DNA of 10,015 nucleotides. Source: Caulobacteraceae bacterium UBA6225 (GTDB lineage: Bacteria > Pseudomonadota > Alphaproteobacteria > Caulobacterales > Caulobacteraceae). The stretch spans positions 1-10,015 of the forward strand of contig DJWR01000033.1 in assembly GCA_002441055.1 (NCBI GenBank), in the 5' to 3' direction. The notes beneath the pieces were generated by a model. The model saw only the letters and a list, made by a program, of their open reading frames with translations, was not told where the DNA came from and searched no databases. Below, piece by piece: positions 1 to 7,064 of this stretch. Each line of letters starts with the position of its first letter. Position 1 is the first letter of the stretch. The position numbers and the translations under genes are program-made.

Positions 1-25
1 TGCGCCAGCTCCCGCAACTGGCGCA
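1..25. terminator. Hairpin at left edge, probable terminator of an off-window gene
   Basis: Positions 1-8 (TGCGCCAG) are an exact inverted repeat of 18-25 (CTGGCGCA), giving an 8-bp GC-rich stem with a 9-base loop. The bases after it on the + strand are ATCTT, a poor T-run, so termination strength is doubtful. Because it sits at the window edge, the gene it would serve cannot be seen. It lies about 55 bases upstream of the next + strand start. Confidence 0.35.
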
Positions 26-80
26 ATCTTGCTGTTCGCGTTACGGTTGAACGTCGCACCCACCCGACCCTGGAGGCGAA

Positions 81-437
81 ATGCTGGGATTAGCGGTTGC
101 CGCCGGCTTGGTCGCGGCTTCGATCCACCAATACGGCTCAGATCTCGACTGCAGCTTGGGCTACATTGCGCTGCGGGAGCAGGTCACACAATTCGCTCAT
201 GAGCCCTCACGCCTGCCGGGCGGCAATCCGATGTTCGACCTCTACTCGGATGAGAACTCGCGAGCCGTGTACACACTGACCGCCCTCGAAAATCCAGCTC
301 ACCCCGCGATTTTTATGCGTAGCTTAGCTCCCCAGTCGGCCCCCGCGACGGCAAGTCGCTCGGCTTGCGGATTTGGAGACAAAGCCGCGTTTGAGTCTCT
401 CTTGGAGTTCTGGTTACAAGAGCCGCCGAAGCCTTAG
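81..437 (+). CDS. Small hypothetical protein, possibly exported (118 aa)
   Basis: I do not recognise the function. The ATG is preceded by a clear GGAGG at 72-76 with a 4-base spacer. An in-frame TGA at 48-50 with no earlier start fixes this start. Residues 1-14 form a short hydrophobic stretch without basic residues, so it could be a weak signal peptide or membrane anchor; mature-region cysteines are at about residues 24 and 96. The middle contains VYTLTALENPAHPAIFMRSL, which reminds me of small secreted alphaproteobacterial proteins with a PAHPA motif, an impression only. About a third of the codons end in A or T, including several TTA, whereas the flanking genes are almost uniformly G/C-ending. 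It may therefore be poorly expressed, fast-evolving or recently acquired. It is convergent with rnr, with a hairpin 18 bases past its stop. The RBS and fixed start support a real gene. Confidence 0.7.
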   Translation: MLGLAVAAGLVAASIHQYGSDLDCSLGYIALREQVTQFAHEPSRLPGGNPMFDLYSDENSRAVYTLTALENPAHPAIFMRSLAPQSAPATASRSACGFGDKAAFESLLEFWLQEPPKP

Positions 438-455
438 GTAGCCCGGAGCAGCACA

Positions 456-480
456 AAGGCCCCCCTGGCGAGCGGGCCTT
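456..480. terminator. Bidirectional terminator-like hairpin between the convergent genes
   Basis: AAGGCCC at 456-462 is an exact inverted repeat of GGGCCTT at 474-480, a 7-bp stem with an 11-base loop. It lies 18 bases after the stop of the 118-aa gene and 125 bases past the stop of rnr, the expected place for a shared terminator. On the + strand only TT ends the stem before GGG. On the - strand the stem is followed by TGTG after the closing TT, so neither side has a strong U-tract. Such weak-tailed hairpins are common in GC-rich alphaproteobacteria. Confidence 0.45.
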
Positions 481-522
481 GGGCCCGGCGCAGAGTCAGA
501 GCCCGGGCTGGGTTCCAAGGTC

Positions 523-571
523 CGGTTCCTGCTGAGATCCGAAGGACTGCTTGTGGCGCCCAGCGGAACCG
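523..571. other. Imperfect long hairpin in the rnr 3' flank
   Basis: CGGTTCCTGCTG (523-534) can pair with CAGCGGAACCG (561-571) over 11 bp with one bulged T, around a 26-base loop. A second GGTTCC copy at 511-516 could compete for the same partner. It lies in the non-coding gap (438-604), 34 bases past the rnr stop on the - strand, so in an rnr transcript it would form a 3' UTR structure. Apart from this and the hairpin at 456-480, I see nothing else in the gap: no tRNA-like arms and no credible small ORF. Confidence 0.22.
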
Positions 572-604
572 ACGTCAGCTTGGCGATGAGCCCGCCACCG
601 GCCC

Positions 605-2893
605 CTACCGCCGCCGGTGCTTGCCACCCTGGCGGGGCAGGGGTGGGCGGCCGGCCTTGCGGCGGATGCCCAGGCGCGGGCGTGGGGCGGTGGGGTCGGG
701 GGCGGCGGGTTCGCTCAGCATTTCGAACAGCAGGCCGCCTGTGATGGGGGTGGCTTCGCGCAGGCGCACCTCGACGCTCATGCCCAGCGGCCAGCGGGCG
801 CCGGAGCGCTCGCCGATCAGGGCGTGCATCTTCTCGTCGTGGATGAAGAACTCATCCCCCAGGTTGGAGATGGGGATCAGGCCGTCGGCGCCGGTCTCGG
901 CCAGGCGGATGAACAGGCCAAACCGGGTGACGCCGGTGATCCGGCCCTGGAAGGTCGCGCCCACCTTGTCGGACAGGAAGGCCGCCACATAGCGGTCGGT
1001 GGCGTCGCGCTCGGCGGCCATGGCCCGGCGCTCGGCATGGGTGATCTCCTCGGCCGTGGCTTTCATGTGGGAGATGTCCCAGTCGCTCAAACCATCGGGT
1101 CCGCCGGGCAGGTTGAGGCCAAGCGCGCTGATCAGGCCCCGGTGGACGATGAGGTCGGCATACCTACGAATAGGCGACGTAAAGTGCGCATAACGGGCCA
1201 GATTCAGGCCGAAATGGCCGATATTGTCGGTGGAATAATGGGCCTGCATCTGGGTGCGCAGGACCACCTCATTGACGATCTCCGCATGCGGCCCCTCCCG
1301 GGTCAGGTCCAGCAGACGGTTGAACCGGTCGGTGCGTACGGCCTCGCCCTTGGACCAGTTCACCGAGATCGAGCCCAGGAATTCGGCTAGGGAGTCCAGC
1401 TTCTCCGGGCTGGGCGCATCGTGGATCCGATAGATCAGCGGCGTGCGCTTGGCTTCCAGGGTCTCGGCGGCGCAGACATTGGCCTGGATCATCATCTCCT
1501 CGATCAGCTTGTGGGCTTCGAGGGACGGCCGCGGGGTGATCGAATCGATCTTCCCGTCCTCGCCGATGACGATGCGGCGCTCAGAGCTTTCGATGGCCAG
1601 CGGCGAGCGGGCCTCGCGGCCCTTCTTCAGGGTCAGGTAGGCGGCCCAAAGGGGCTTGAGGATCGGGTCGAGCAGGGGGCCGGCCTTGTCGTCGGGGCGG
1701 CCGTCGATGGCGTCCTGGGCCTGTTCGTAGGCGAGCTTGGCGGCTGAGCGCATGAGGCCACGGACGAACTTGTGGCTGCGTTTGCGACCATTGCGGTCAA
1801 AGACCATGCGCACGGCCATGCAGGCCCGGGTCTCGCCTTCGCGCAGGGAGCACAGGCCGTTGGAGAGCCGCTCGGGCAGCATGGGCTCCACCCGGTCGGG
1901 GAAGTAGACGCTGTTGGCCTTGTCCCGGGCCTCGCGGTCCAGGGCGCCGGCCGGGCGCACATAGGCGGCCACATCGGCGATGGCGACCCAGACGATCCAG
2001 CCGCCTTCATTGGCCGGGTCCTCGTCGGCCTGAGCATAGACGGCGTCGTCGTGATCGCGGGCGTCGGCCGGGTCGATGGTGATCAGCGGCAGGTCGCGCA
2101 GGTCCTCGCGGCCCGCCAGGGTCGGGGCCTGGGCGGCCTCGGCCTCGGCGACAGCCTCGTCGGAAAAGCCGGTGGGAATGCCGTGGCTGTGGATGGCGAT
2201 GAGGCTGGCGGCGCGGGGTTCATCCTCGCGGCCGACCACCTCCAGCACCTTGCCGCGCTTGGGGCCGTGATGGCGCTCGGCGGTCCCCACCTGGGCCAGG
2301 ACCAGGTCGCCGTCCTTGAGCGGGCCGTCGTCGAAGATGATCAGGCTTTCCTTGGACTTGCGGTCCACCGGTTCGACGCGAATCTCGCGGCGATGCTTGC
2401 GCACCACGCCCAGCACCCGGTGGGCGCTCTGGCCCAGGCGCTTGATCAGCCTAGCCTCGATCTCGCCGCTCTCCAGGGTGACGAAGCGGACCAGCAGGCG
2501 GTCGCCCAGGCCCGGCGCCCCGGCCACCGCCTCGGCCTTGTCCGGCGCCAGGTGAACCAGCGGCGTGTCCTCGGTCCCCTTGGTCAGGCGCACCAGCAGG
2601 TCGCCATCGGTGTCGCGTTCGACCACGTCGACAACCCCCACCGGCGGCAGGGCGCCGGTCTCGGCCACACCCTTTCGCCCCCGGCGGCTCAAGGTCCCTT
2701 CGGCCTGCAGTTCGCCCAGCATCTCTCGCAGGGCCCGGCGGTCGGCGCCCTTCAGACCAAAGGTCCGCGCCAGTTCAGAGCGGTCTGTCTCGCCGGTCTC
2801 GCGGATGTGACGCAGCAGGGTTTCGCGGTCGGGCAGGCCCGCGGGGCGGGCGGCGGCGAAGCGTTCGGACTTGGGCTTGCGGGTCTTGGCCAT
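605..2893 (-). CDS. rnr: Ribonuclease R (3'-5' exoribonuclease), 762 aa
   Basis: RNase R degrades structured RNA processively from the 3' end, acting in mRNA and rRNA decay and, in many bacteria, with tmRNA. The order fits the family: a winged-helix-like N-terminus (about 20-75), cold-shock OB domains (about 83-230), the RNB catalytic domain (about 260-590), and an S1 domain (about 645-727, GRITGVTRFGLFIRL). The catalytic acidic cluster is intact in TIDPADARDHDDAV, with Asp274, Asp280, Asp282 and Asp283 matching the E. coli D272/D278/D280/D281 set. SVYFPDRVEPMLPERLSNGL and the RNB-end motif HFTSPIRRYADLIVHR (570-585) are also present. The tail (735-762) is basic, ending in KHRRR, as expected for RNA binding. 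The length is slightly below the 813 aa of E. coli. The start is ATG with AAGG five bases upstream. It lies 33 bases after the ATPase gene, so it is probably the last gene of the topA unit. Confidence 0.97.
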   Translation of the reverse strand: MAKTRKPKSERFAAARPAGLPDRETLLRHIRETGETDRSELARTFGLKGADRRALREMLGELQAEGTLSRRGRKGVAETGALPPVGVVDVVERDTDGDLLVRLTKGTEDTPLVHLAPDKAEAVAGAPGLGDRLLVRFVTLESGEIEARLIKRLGQSAHRVLGVVRKHRREIRVEPVDRKSKESLIIFDDGPLKDGDLVLAQVGTAERHHGPKRGKVLEVVGREDEPRAASLIAIHSHGIPTGFSDEAVAEAEAAQAPTLAGREDLRDLPLITIDPADARDHDDAVYAQADEDPANEGGWIVWVAIADVAAYVRPAGALDREARDKANSVYFPDRVEPMLPERLSNGLCSLREGETRACMAVRMVFDRNGRKRSHKFVRGLMRSAAKLAYEQAQDAIDGRPDDKAGPLLDPILKPLWAAYLTLKKGREARSPLAIESSERRIVIGEDGKIDSITPRPSLEAHKLIEEMMIQANVCAAETLEAKRTPLIYRIHDAPSPEKLDSLAEFLGSISVNWSKGEAVRTDRFNRLLDLTREGPHAEIVNEVVLRTQMQAHYSTDNIGHFGLNLARYAHFTSPIRRYADLIVHRGLISALGLNLPGGPDGLSDWDISHMKATAEEITHAERRAMAAERDATDRYVAAFLSDKVGATFQGRITGVTRFGLFIRLAETGADGLIPISNLGDEFFIHDEKMHALIGERSGARWPLGMSVEVRLREATPITGGLLFEMLSEPAAPDPTAPRPRLGIRRKAGRPPLPRQGGKHRRR

Positions 2894-2926
2894 CGCGCCT
2901 TGTAACGCGGGAATCGCGCTTACGCT

Positions 2927-4063
2927 TCAGTCGTCATCGTCCTTGAAGGCGCCAAACAGGGTCAGGCCATCGATGGTGGTGGCGCCCTCGGTCTTACGGA
3001 CAGTGCGTACCGCGCCGTGATCCTTAAGCGCGTGGGCCAGGCGCTCGGAGTGAGTGACCAGCCAGACCTGGGTCCGCTCCGAGGCCTTGGCGATCAGGGC
3101 GGCCAGGGGCTCCATCAGGTCGGGATGCAGGCTGGCCTCGGGCTCGTTGAGCGCGATGAATGGCGGCAGGCGATAGGCCAGCAGGGCGCCGGCCAGGGCC
3201 AGGAAGCGCAAAGTGCCGTCCGACAGTTCGGCGGGCTCAAAGACACGGTTCGGGAACTCCGGCAGGCGCAGGCCGAAGGTGGCGGTCCGGTCCGGGAAGG
3301 GCAGGCTGAGCACCGCGCCCGGAAAGGCGCTGGCCACCGCCTCGTCCAGGTCGCTCCGATCCTGCCGGATATGGGCGAGCGTTGCGAAGACCGCCGCCAG
3401 GTTGGACCCGTCCGAGGCGAGCGTCGGGGCGGCCACGGCCACGCAAGGCCGGCGCAGGGCTGAATCCGCATCGGTGCGGACGTCGTGATAGAAGCGCCAT
3501 TCCAGCAGGGTCCGCCGCACGGCGTCGAGTTCCGGATAGCGGCCAGGATCCTCCAGCCGGCCCAGCAGGGTCTCCGAAGAGAGCAGGTCGATGTCGATTT
3601 CGGCCGGGCGCCCCTCGGCGTCCCTGGCCATCACCGAGGCGTTGCGGCGCTCCACCAGGCGTGATCGGCGCTGGCCCGACAGATAGGTCAGGGTCTCAAC
3701 CTTGACCTGCGGCTCCAGGTCGAAGGCCGCGGCGGTGACCTTTTGCGGGAAGCCCACCTCCACCTCGTAGCGGAAGGCGCTATTGCGGGCGCCGGGCGCG
3801 GCCAGGGTGACCGACAGGGCGATACGGGTCGGTTCCTTGGCCTTGCGGGGCCCGGCCCACATGGCGAGGTCCAGACCCTCGGCCGCCAGCCGAGCGCCCA
3901 GCTGGTTCTGGGCGGCGGCCTGCAAGAGGTCCAGCGCCCGGTAGAGGTTCGACTTGCCGACACCATTGGCGCCGACAAACACGTCCAGCCGCGACATCGG
4001 ATAGGTGATGGCCCGCAGCGACCGGTAGCCTGAGACCGAGATGTCGCGGACAGGCAGGTCCAC
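2927..4063 (-). CDS. SMC/RecF-like ATPase of unknown role (AAA_21-type), 378 aa
   Basis: This is a single-protein ABC-type ATPase of the kind annotated as 'predicted ATPase' or AAA family. Visible parts are an N-terminal strand ISVSGYRSLRAI, Walker A GANGVGKSN (31-39), an ABC-signature-like ELSDGTLRFLAL (279-290), a Walker B region PFIALNEPEASLHPD (301-315), and a switch histidine in WLVTHSERLA (H338). The Walker B position usually Asp is Asn306, with the catalytic Glu307 kept; I believe relatives share LNEPE, but cannot check. There is no nuclease or TOPRIM domain, and the region between the motifs is too short for a long coiled coil. It ends in an acidic KDDDD tail. The start is GTG, 5 bases after the topA stop, with no clear SD, so translation probably depends on ribosomes leaving topA. 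Lying between topA and rnr suggests a nucleic-acid-related role, but the function is unknown. Confidence 0.9.
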   Translation of the reverse strand: MDLPVRDISVSGYRSLRAITYPMSRLDVFVGANGVGKSNLYRALDLLQAAAQNQLGARLAAEGLDLAMWAGPRKAKEPTRIALSVTLAAPGARNSAFRYEVEVGFPQKVTAAAFDLEPQVKVETLTYLSGQRRSRLVERRNASVMARDAEGRPAEIDIDLLSSETLLGRLEDPGRYPELDAVRRTLLEWRFYHDVRTDADSALRRPCVAVAAPTLASDGSNLAAVFATLAHIRQDRSDLDEAVASAFPGAVLSLPFPDRTATFGLRLPEFPNRVFEPAELSDGTLRFLALAGALLAYRLPPFIALNEPEASLHPDLMEPLAALIAKASERTQVWLVTHSERLAHALKDHGAVRTVRKTEGATTIDGLTLFGAFKDDDD

Positions 4064-4068
4064 CGGTC

Positions 4069-6711
4069 TTAGCTCGTCGGGGTCTTCTTGGCGGGCGCCT
4101 TCTTGGCCGCGGGTTTCTTGGCCGCCGGCTTTTTCGCGGTCGTCTTGGCGGCTGGCGCCTTTTCAGCCTTCTCGGCCCTAGGCTTGGCGGTCGCCTTCCT
4201 CACCGGCTTTTTCTTGGTCCCGCCCTTGGCCTCGCGCTCGGCCAGCAGGGCGACCGCCTGTTCCAGGGTCACCTCCTGGGGATCGCCGCCCCGGGGAATG
4301 TTGGCGTTGGTGGAGCCATGCTTGATGTAGGGGCCAAAGCGTCCCGACAGGATGCGCACCGGGGCGCCGTCGGCCGGGTGGACCCCCAGGTCCTTGAGTG
4401 CGGCGGCCTCGCCCCGGCGTCCCTTGCCGCCGGCCTTCTTCTCGGCGATCAGGGCCACGGCCCGGTTGAGCCCGACCTCGAACACCTCGTCGATGCTCTC
4501 CAGATTGGCGTAGGCGCCGTTGTGCTGGACGAAGGGGCCGTAGCGGCCAAGCCCCGCCAGGATCATCTGGCCGTCCTCCGGATGCTCGCCCACCTCGCGG
4601 GGCAGGCGCAGCAGGCGCAGGCCCTTTTCCAGGTCCATGGCGGCCGGCGACCAGGTCTTGGGCAGGCTGGAGCGCTTGGGCTTGTCGCCCTCGCCGAGCT
4701 GCACATAGGGGCCAAAGCGGCCGTTCTTCAGGTGGACGATCAGGCCGGTTTCCGGATCGGTCCCCAGTTCCCGGTCGCCGCTCGCCGCATCGGCCTCATC
4801 ACCCTCGCTCTGGGCGATGGGGCGGGTGAAGCGGCATTCGGGATAGTTGGAACAGCCAATGAAGGCGCCGAACTTGCCGGTCTTCAAAGACAGCTGGCCG
4901 GTGGCGCAGGTGGGGCAGGCCCGGGGATCTGACCCGTCGGCCTTGGCCGGGAAGATGTGGGGCCCCAGCGCCTCGTTTAGGGCGTCCAGGACGTTGGTGA
5001 CCCGCAGCTCGGAGATCTCGCCCACGGCGGCGTGGAAATCCTGCCAGAACTCCCGCAGCAGAACCTTCCAGTTCAGATCGCCGGCCGAGACCAGGTCGAG
5101 CTTTTCCTCCAGGGCGGCGGTGAAGTCGTACTCCACATAGCGGCGGAAGAACTGCTCCAGGAAGGCGGTGACCAGCCGGCCCTTGTCCTCGGGCACGAAC
5201 CGGTTCTTGTCCATCTTCACATAGTCGCGGTCGCGCAGAACAGTGAGCACCGAGGCGTAGGTGGAGGGCCGCCCGATGCCGAGCTCCTCCATCTTTTTGA
5301 CCAGGCTGGCTTCCGAATAGCGGGGCGGCGGTTCGGTGAAGTGCTGGGCGGCGCGGGCCGTGGCGACCTTGGCGGCCGCCCCCTGGCTGACCTGGGGGAG
5401 GCGGCCGGACTCTTCGTCGTCGGCGTCGTCGCGGCCCTCTTCGTAGACGGCCAGATAGCCGTCAAACAGGATCACCTGACCGGTGGCGCGCAGGCCGGTC
5501 TGGCCATCGGCGCTCTCCAGCTCGATGGTGGTGCGCTCGATCCGGGCGCTCTCCATCTGGGAGGCGATCATCCGCTTCCAGATCAGCTCGTAGAGCCGGC
5601 CCAGATCCCCGTCGAGACGCAGGGAGCCGGGATTGCGGGCCAGGCTGGTGGGCCGGATCGCCTCGTGGGCCTCCTGGGCGTTCTTGGCCTTGGTACGATA
5701 GATGCGGGCCTGTTCAGGGACGTAGTCCTTGCCATAGACCCCGGCGATCACCTGCCGGGCCTCGTCCAGGGCTTCGGGCGCGGCCTGCACGCCGTCGGTC
5801 CGCATATAGGTGATCAGACCGACGGTCTCGCCGCCGATGTCGACCCCTTCATAGAGCTTCTGCGCAGCCTGCATGGTCCGCTGGGCGGAGAAGCCGAGCT
5901 TGCGCGAAGCCTCCTGCTGCAGGGTCGAGGTGGTGAAGGGCGGGGCGGGCGAGCGCTTGGCCGGCTTCTTCTCCACCGAGGCGACGGTGAAGCTGGCGGC
6001 CTGGACCGCGGACTTGGCGGCTTCAGCGGCGGCCTCGTCCCCCAGATCGAACTTGGTGAGGCGCTTGGCCTGATGCTTGACCAGCCGGGCGACGAACGGG
6101 TCGCCGCCGGCCGACACGTCGGCGTCGATGGTCCAGTATTCCTGGGTCTTGAACCGCTCGATCTCGAGCTCGCGGTCGACAATCAGGCGCAGGGCGACGG
6201 ACTGGACGCGGCCAGCCGAGCGCGAGCCCGGCAGCTTGCGCCACAAGACGGGCGACAGGGTGAAGCCCACCAGATAGTCCAGCGCGCGGCGGGCGAGGTA
6301 GGCCTCCACCAGCTCCATATCGATGTCGCGCGGGGCCTTCATGGCCTCGGTGACGGCGGACTTGGTGATGGCGTTGAACACCACCCGCTGGACCTTGGCG
6401 TCCTTGATGACCTTCTTTTTCTGAAGGACCTCCAGCACGTGCCAGGAGATGGCCTCACCCTCACGATCAGGGTCGGTGGCCAGGATCAGGCGATCGGCGC
6501 CCTTCATGGCGTCGGCGATGTCGTTGAGCCGCTTGGCGGACTTGGCGTCCACATCCCAGCTCATGGCGAAATCATCGTCGGGTCGTACGGAGCCGTCCTT
6601 GGGCGGCAGATCCCGCACATGGCCGTACGAGGCCAGGACAATATAGTCCGAGCCCAGGTACTTATTGATGGTCTTGGCCTTGGCCGGGCTCTCGACGACG
6701 ACGACGTTCAT
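4069..6711 (-). CDS. topA: DNA topoisomerase I (type IA, omega protein), 880 aa
   Basis: TopA relaxes negative supercoils by cutting one strand through a 5'-phosphotyrosine. The N-terminal TOPRIM domain has Glu7 (VESPAKAKTI) and the DxDxE triad Asp80, Asp82, Glu84 (ATDPDREGEA). The catalytic tyrosine is Tyr302 in GLITYMRTDG, matching E. coli Tyr319, and Arg304 follows. The nicking/strand-passage core continues through YSEASLVKKMEELGIGRPST (465-484). One tetracysteine zinc ribbon follows (Cys599, Cys602, Cys620, Cys626), then three Cys-less C-terminal repeats marked by GRFGPYV (665), GRYGPFV (722) and GRFGPYI (790). The tail (830-880) is rich in Lys, Ala and Pro with KKPAA repeats, likely for non-specific DNA binding. 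The MNVVVVESPAKAKTI start is canonical for the family. The SD upstream is weak and the TAA of another reading frame abuts the ATG. It heads the topA-ATPase-rnr unit. Confidence 0.98.
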   Translation of the reverse strand: MNVVVVESPAKAKTINKYLGSDYIVLASYGHVRDLPPKDGSVRPDDDFAMSWDVDAKSAKRLNDIADAMKGADRLILATDPDREGEAISWHVLEVLQKKKVIKDAKVQRVVFNAITKSAVTEAMKAPRDIDMELVEAYLARRALDYLVGFTLSPVLWRKLPGSRSAGRVQSVALRLIVDRELEIERFKTQEYWTIDADVSAGGDPFVARLVKHQAKRLTKFDLGDEAAAEAAKSAVQAASFTVASVEKKPAKRSPAPPFTTSTLQQEASRKLGFSAQRTMQAAQKLYEGVDIGGETVGLITYMRTDGVQAAPEALDEARQVIAGVYGKDYVPEQARIYRTKAKNAQEAHEAIRPTSLARNPGSLRLDGDLGRLYELIWKRMIASQMESARIERTTIELESADGQTGLRATGQVILFDGYLAVYEEGRDDADDEESGRLPQVSQGAAAKVATARAAQHFTEPPPRYSEASLVKKMEELGIGRPSTYASVLTVLRDRDYVKMDKNRFVPEDKGRLVTAFLEQFFRRYVEYDFTAALEEKLDLVSAGDLNWKVLLREFWQDFHAAVGEISELRVTNVLDALNEALGPHIFPAKADGSDPRACPTCATGQLSLKTGKFGAFIGCSNYPECRFTRPIAQSEGDEADAASGDRELGTDPETGLIVHLKNGRFGPYVQLGEGDKPKRSSLPKTWSPAAMDLEKGLRLLRLPREVGEHPEDGQMILAGLGRYGPFVQHNGAYANLESIDEVFEVGLNRAVALIAEKKAGGKGRRGEAAALKDLGVHPADGAPVRILSGRFGPYIKHGSTNANIPRGGDPQEVTLEQAVALLAEREAKGGTKKKPVRKATAKPRAEKAEKAPAAKTTAKKPAAKKPAAKKAPAKKTPTS
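4090..4134 (-). repeat. KKPAA-type tandem repeat in the TopA tail
   Basis: Residues 860-874 of TopA read as three near-identical units, KKPAA, KKPAA and KKAPA, encoded by 15-base units on the - strand with small differences. Such histone-H1-like Lys/Ala/Pro repeats are frequent in TopA tails of GC-rich bacteria and probably vary in copy number through slippage. The repeat is fully within the coding frame. Confidence 0.7.
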
Positions 6712-6731
6712 TTATGGAGCTTTGACTGGCG

Positions 6732-6756
6732 GTTCCGCGAGCAAAACGCCCGGAAC
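6732..6756 (-). promoter_or_regulatory. 5' leader hairpin of topA
   Basis: GTTCCG (6732-6737) and CGGAAC (6751-6756) form an exact 6-bp stem around a 13-base loop, which could gain two inner G-C pairs. It lies 20 bases upstream of the topA ATG. With the promoter proposed at 6769-6798, the stem would begin within about 6 bases of the transcript 5' end, where hairpins commonly protect mRNA. The 20 bases between stem and ATG look unstructured and lack a good SD. The role is inferred. Confidence 0.35.
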
Positions 6757-6768
6757 ACAAAGGCGCGA

Positions 6769-6798
6769 AAGGTGGGCCGGGGGGAAGGGCGATGTCAA
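6769..6798 (-). promoter_or_regulatory. Candidate topA promoter
   Basis: On the - strand a perfect TTGACA (-35) lies at 6798-6793. Eighteen bases further is CACCTT (6774-6769) as a poor -10. Predicted transcription would begin near 6762, giving a leader of about 50 bases. The -35 is exact, but the -10 matches TATAAT at only two of six positions, as is often tolerated in GC-rich alphaproteobacteria. The site lies in the only sizeable non-coding gap upstream of topA. Confidence 0.4.
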
Positions 6799-6839
6799 CC
6801 GGACTCGGAGCGCAACCTTAGGTGTCAGCGTCATCGCAT

Positions 6840-6874
6840 TTGGTGCAGAGGCCGAATCCGAATATCTGTGATAT
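6840..6874 (+). promoter_or_regulatory. Candidate promoter and inverted repeat before the 60-aa gene
   Basis: This is a local AT-rich island in GC-rich DNA. TTGGTG (6840-6845) and TATCTG (6863-6868), 17 bases apart, could be -35 and -10 elements. They would start transcription within a few bases of the ATG at 6878, giving a leaderless or nearly leaderless mRNA and explaining the lack of an SD. ATATC-TGT-GATAT (6862-6874) is a 5-bp inverted repeat over the putative -10 and could be an operator. All of this is inference from weak matches. Confidence 0.25.
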
Positions 6875-6877
6875 CTT

Positions 6878-7060
6878 ATGATAACCCCCTTGCCGCCCGA
6901 TGCTTCGCCCCAACAGGTCGTCGTGTTCATCGAAGAGATGTTGCGCGACCTATCGGAACTGGCGGCGGTGAAGGGATATCGGGGATTGGCTACGACCTTG
7001 ATGGTGGCGGCGCTGGAGGCGGCCCGCGCCTCGGCGGGCGCGCCAGACACCGAGGTTTGA
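6878..7060 (+). CDS. Small conserved-looking helical protein (60 aa)
   Basis: I do not recognise a named family. After a Pro-rich start (MITPLPPDASPQQ), residues 13-53 look like two amphipathic helices, VVVFIEEMLRDLSELAAVKG and then residues 36-52, a pattern seen in small conserved alphaproteobacterial hypotheticals. About three quarters of codons end in G or C, as expected for coding sequence here. No Shine-Dalgarno is visible before the ATG, so expression may be leaderless. It is divergent from topA and convergent with dprA, ending 4 bases from the dprA stop, so no terminator fits between them. A competing - strand reading covers the same DNA (7068-6712), but its product is Ser/Ala/Pro-rich without a plausible fold, so I prefer the + strand gene. 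No signal peptide or cysteine is present; it is probably cytoplasmic. Confidence 0.62.
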   Translation: MITPLPPDASPQQVVVFIEEMLRDLSELAAVKGYRGLATTLMVAALEAARASAGAPDTEV

Positions 7061-7064
7061 GCGC

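Noticed and set aside
34..49. GTTC...GTTG resembling a LexA box before the 118-aa gene
   Set aside because: The spacing is 8 bases rather than 7, with a mismatch in the second half, so it does not fit the direct-repeat rule.
512..528. GTTC...GTTC direct repeat in the rnr 3' flank
   Set aside because: The halves are exact but 9 bases apart, and no gene starts there.
438..604. tRNA or small RNA gene in the gap after the 118-aa gene
   Set aside because: GGTTCC stretches suggested a T-arm, but no acceptor, anticodon or complete T-loop (GGTTCRANYCC) could be assembled.
1772..2905. Long + strand open frame of 377 codons across rnr
   Set aside because: Antisense shadow of rnr; Ala/Gly/Gln-rich with no recognisable motif and no ribosome binding site of note.
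2927..4063. ATPase as part of an anti-phage defence system such as an OLD- or Gabija-type module
   Set aside because: It has no TOPRIM or nuclease domain, no partner helicase or nuclease gene beside it, codon use like its neighbours, and a housekeeping operon context.
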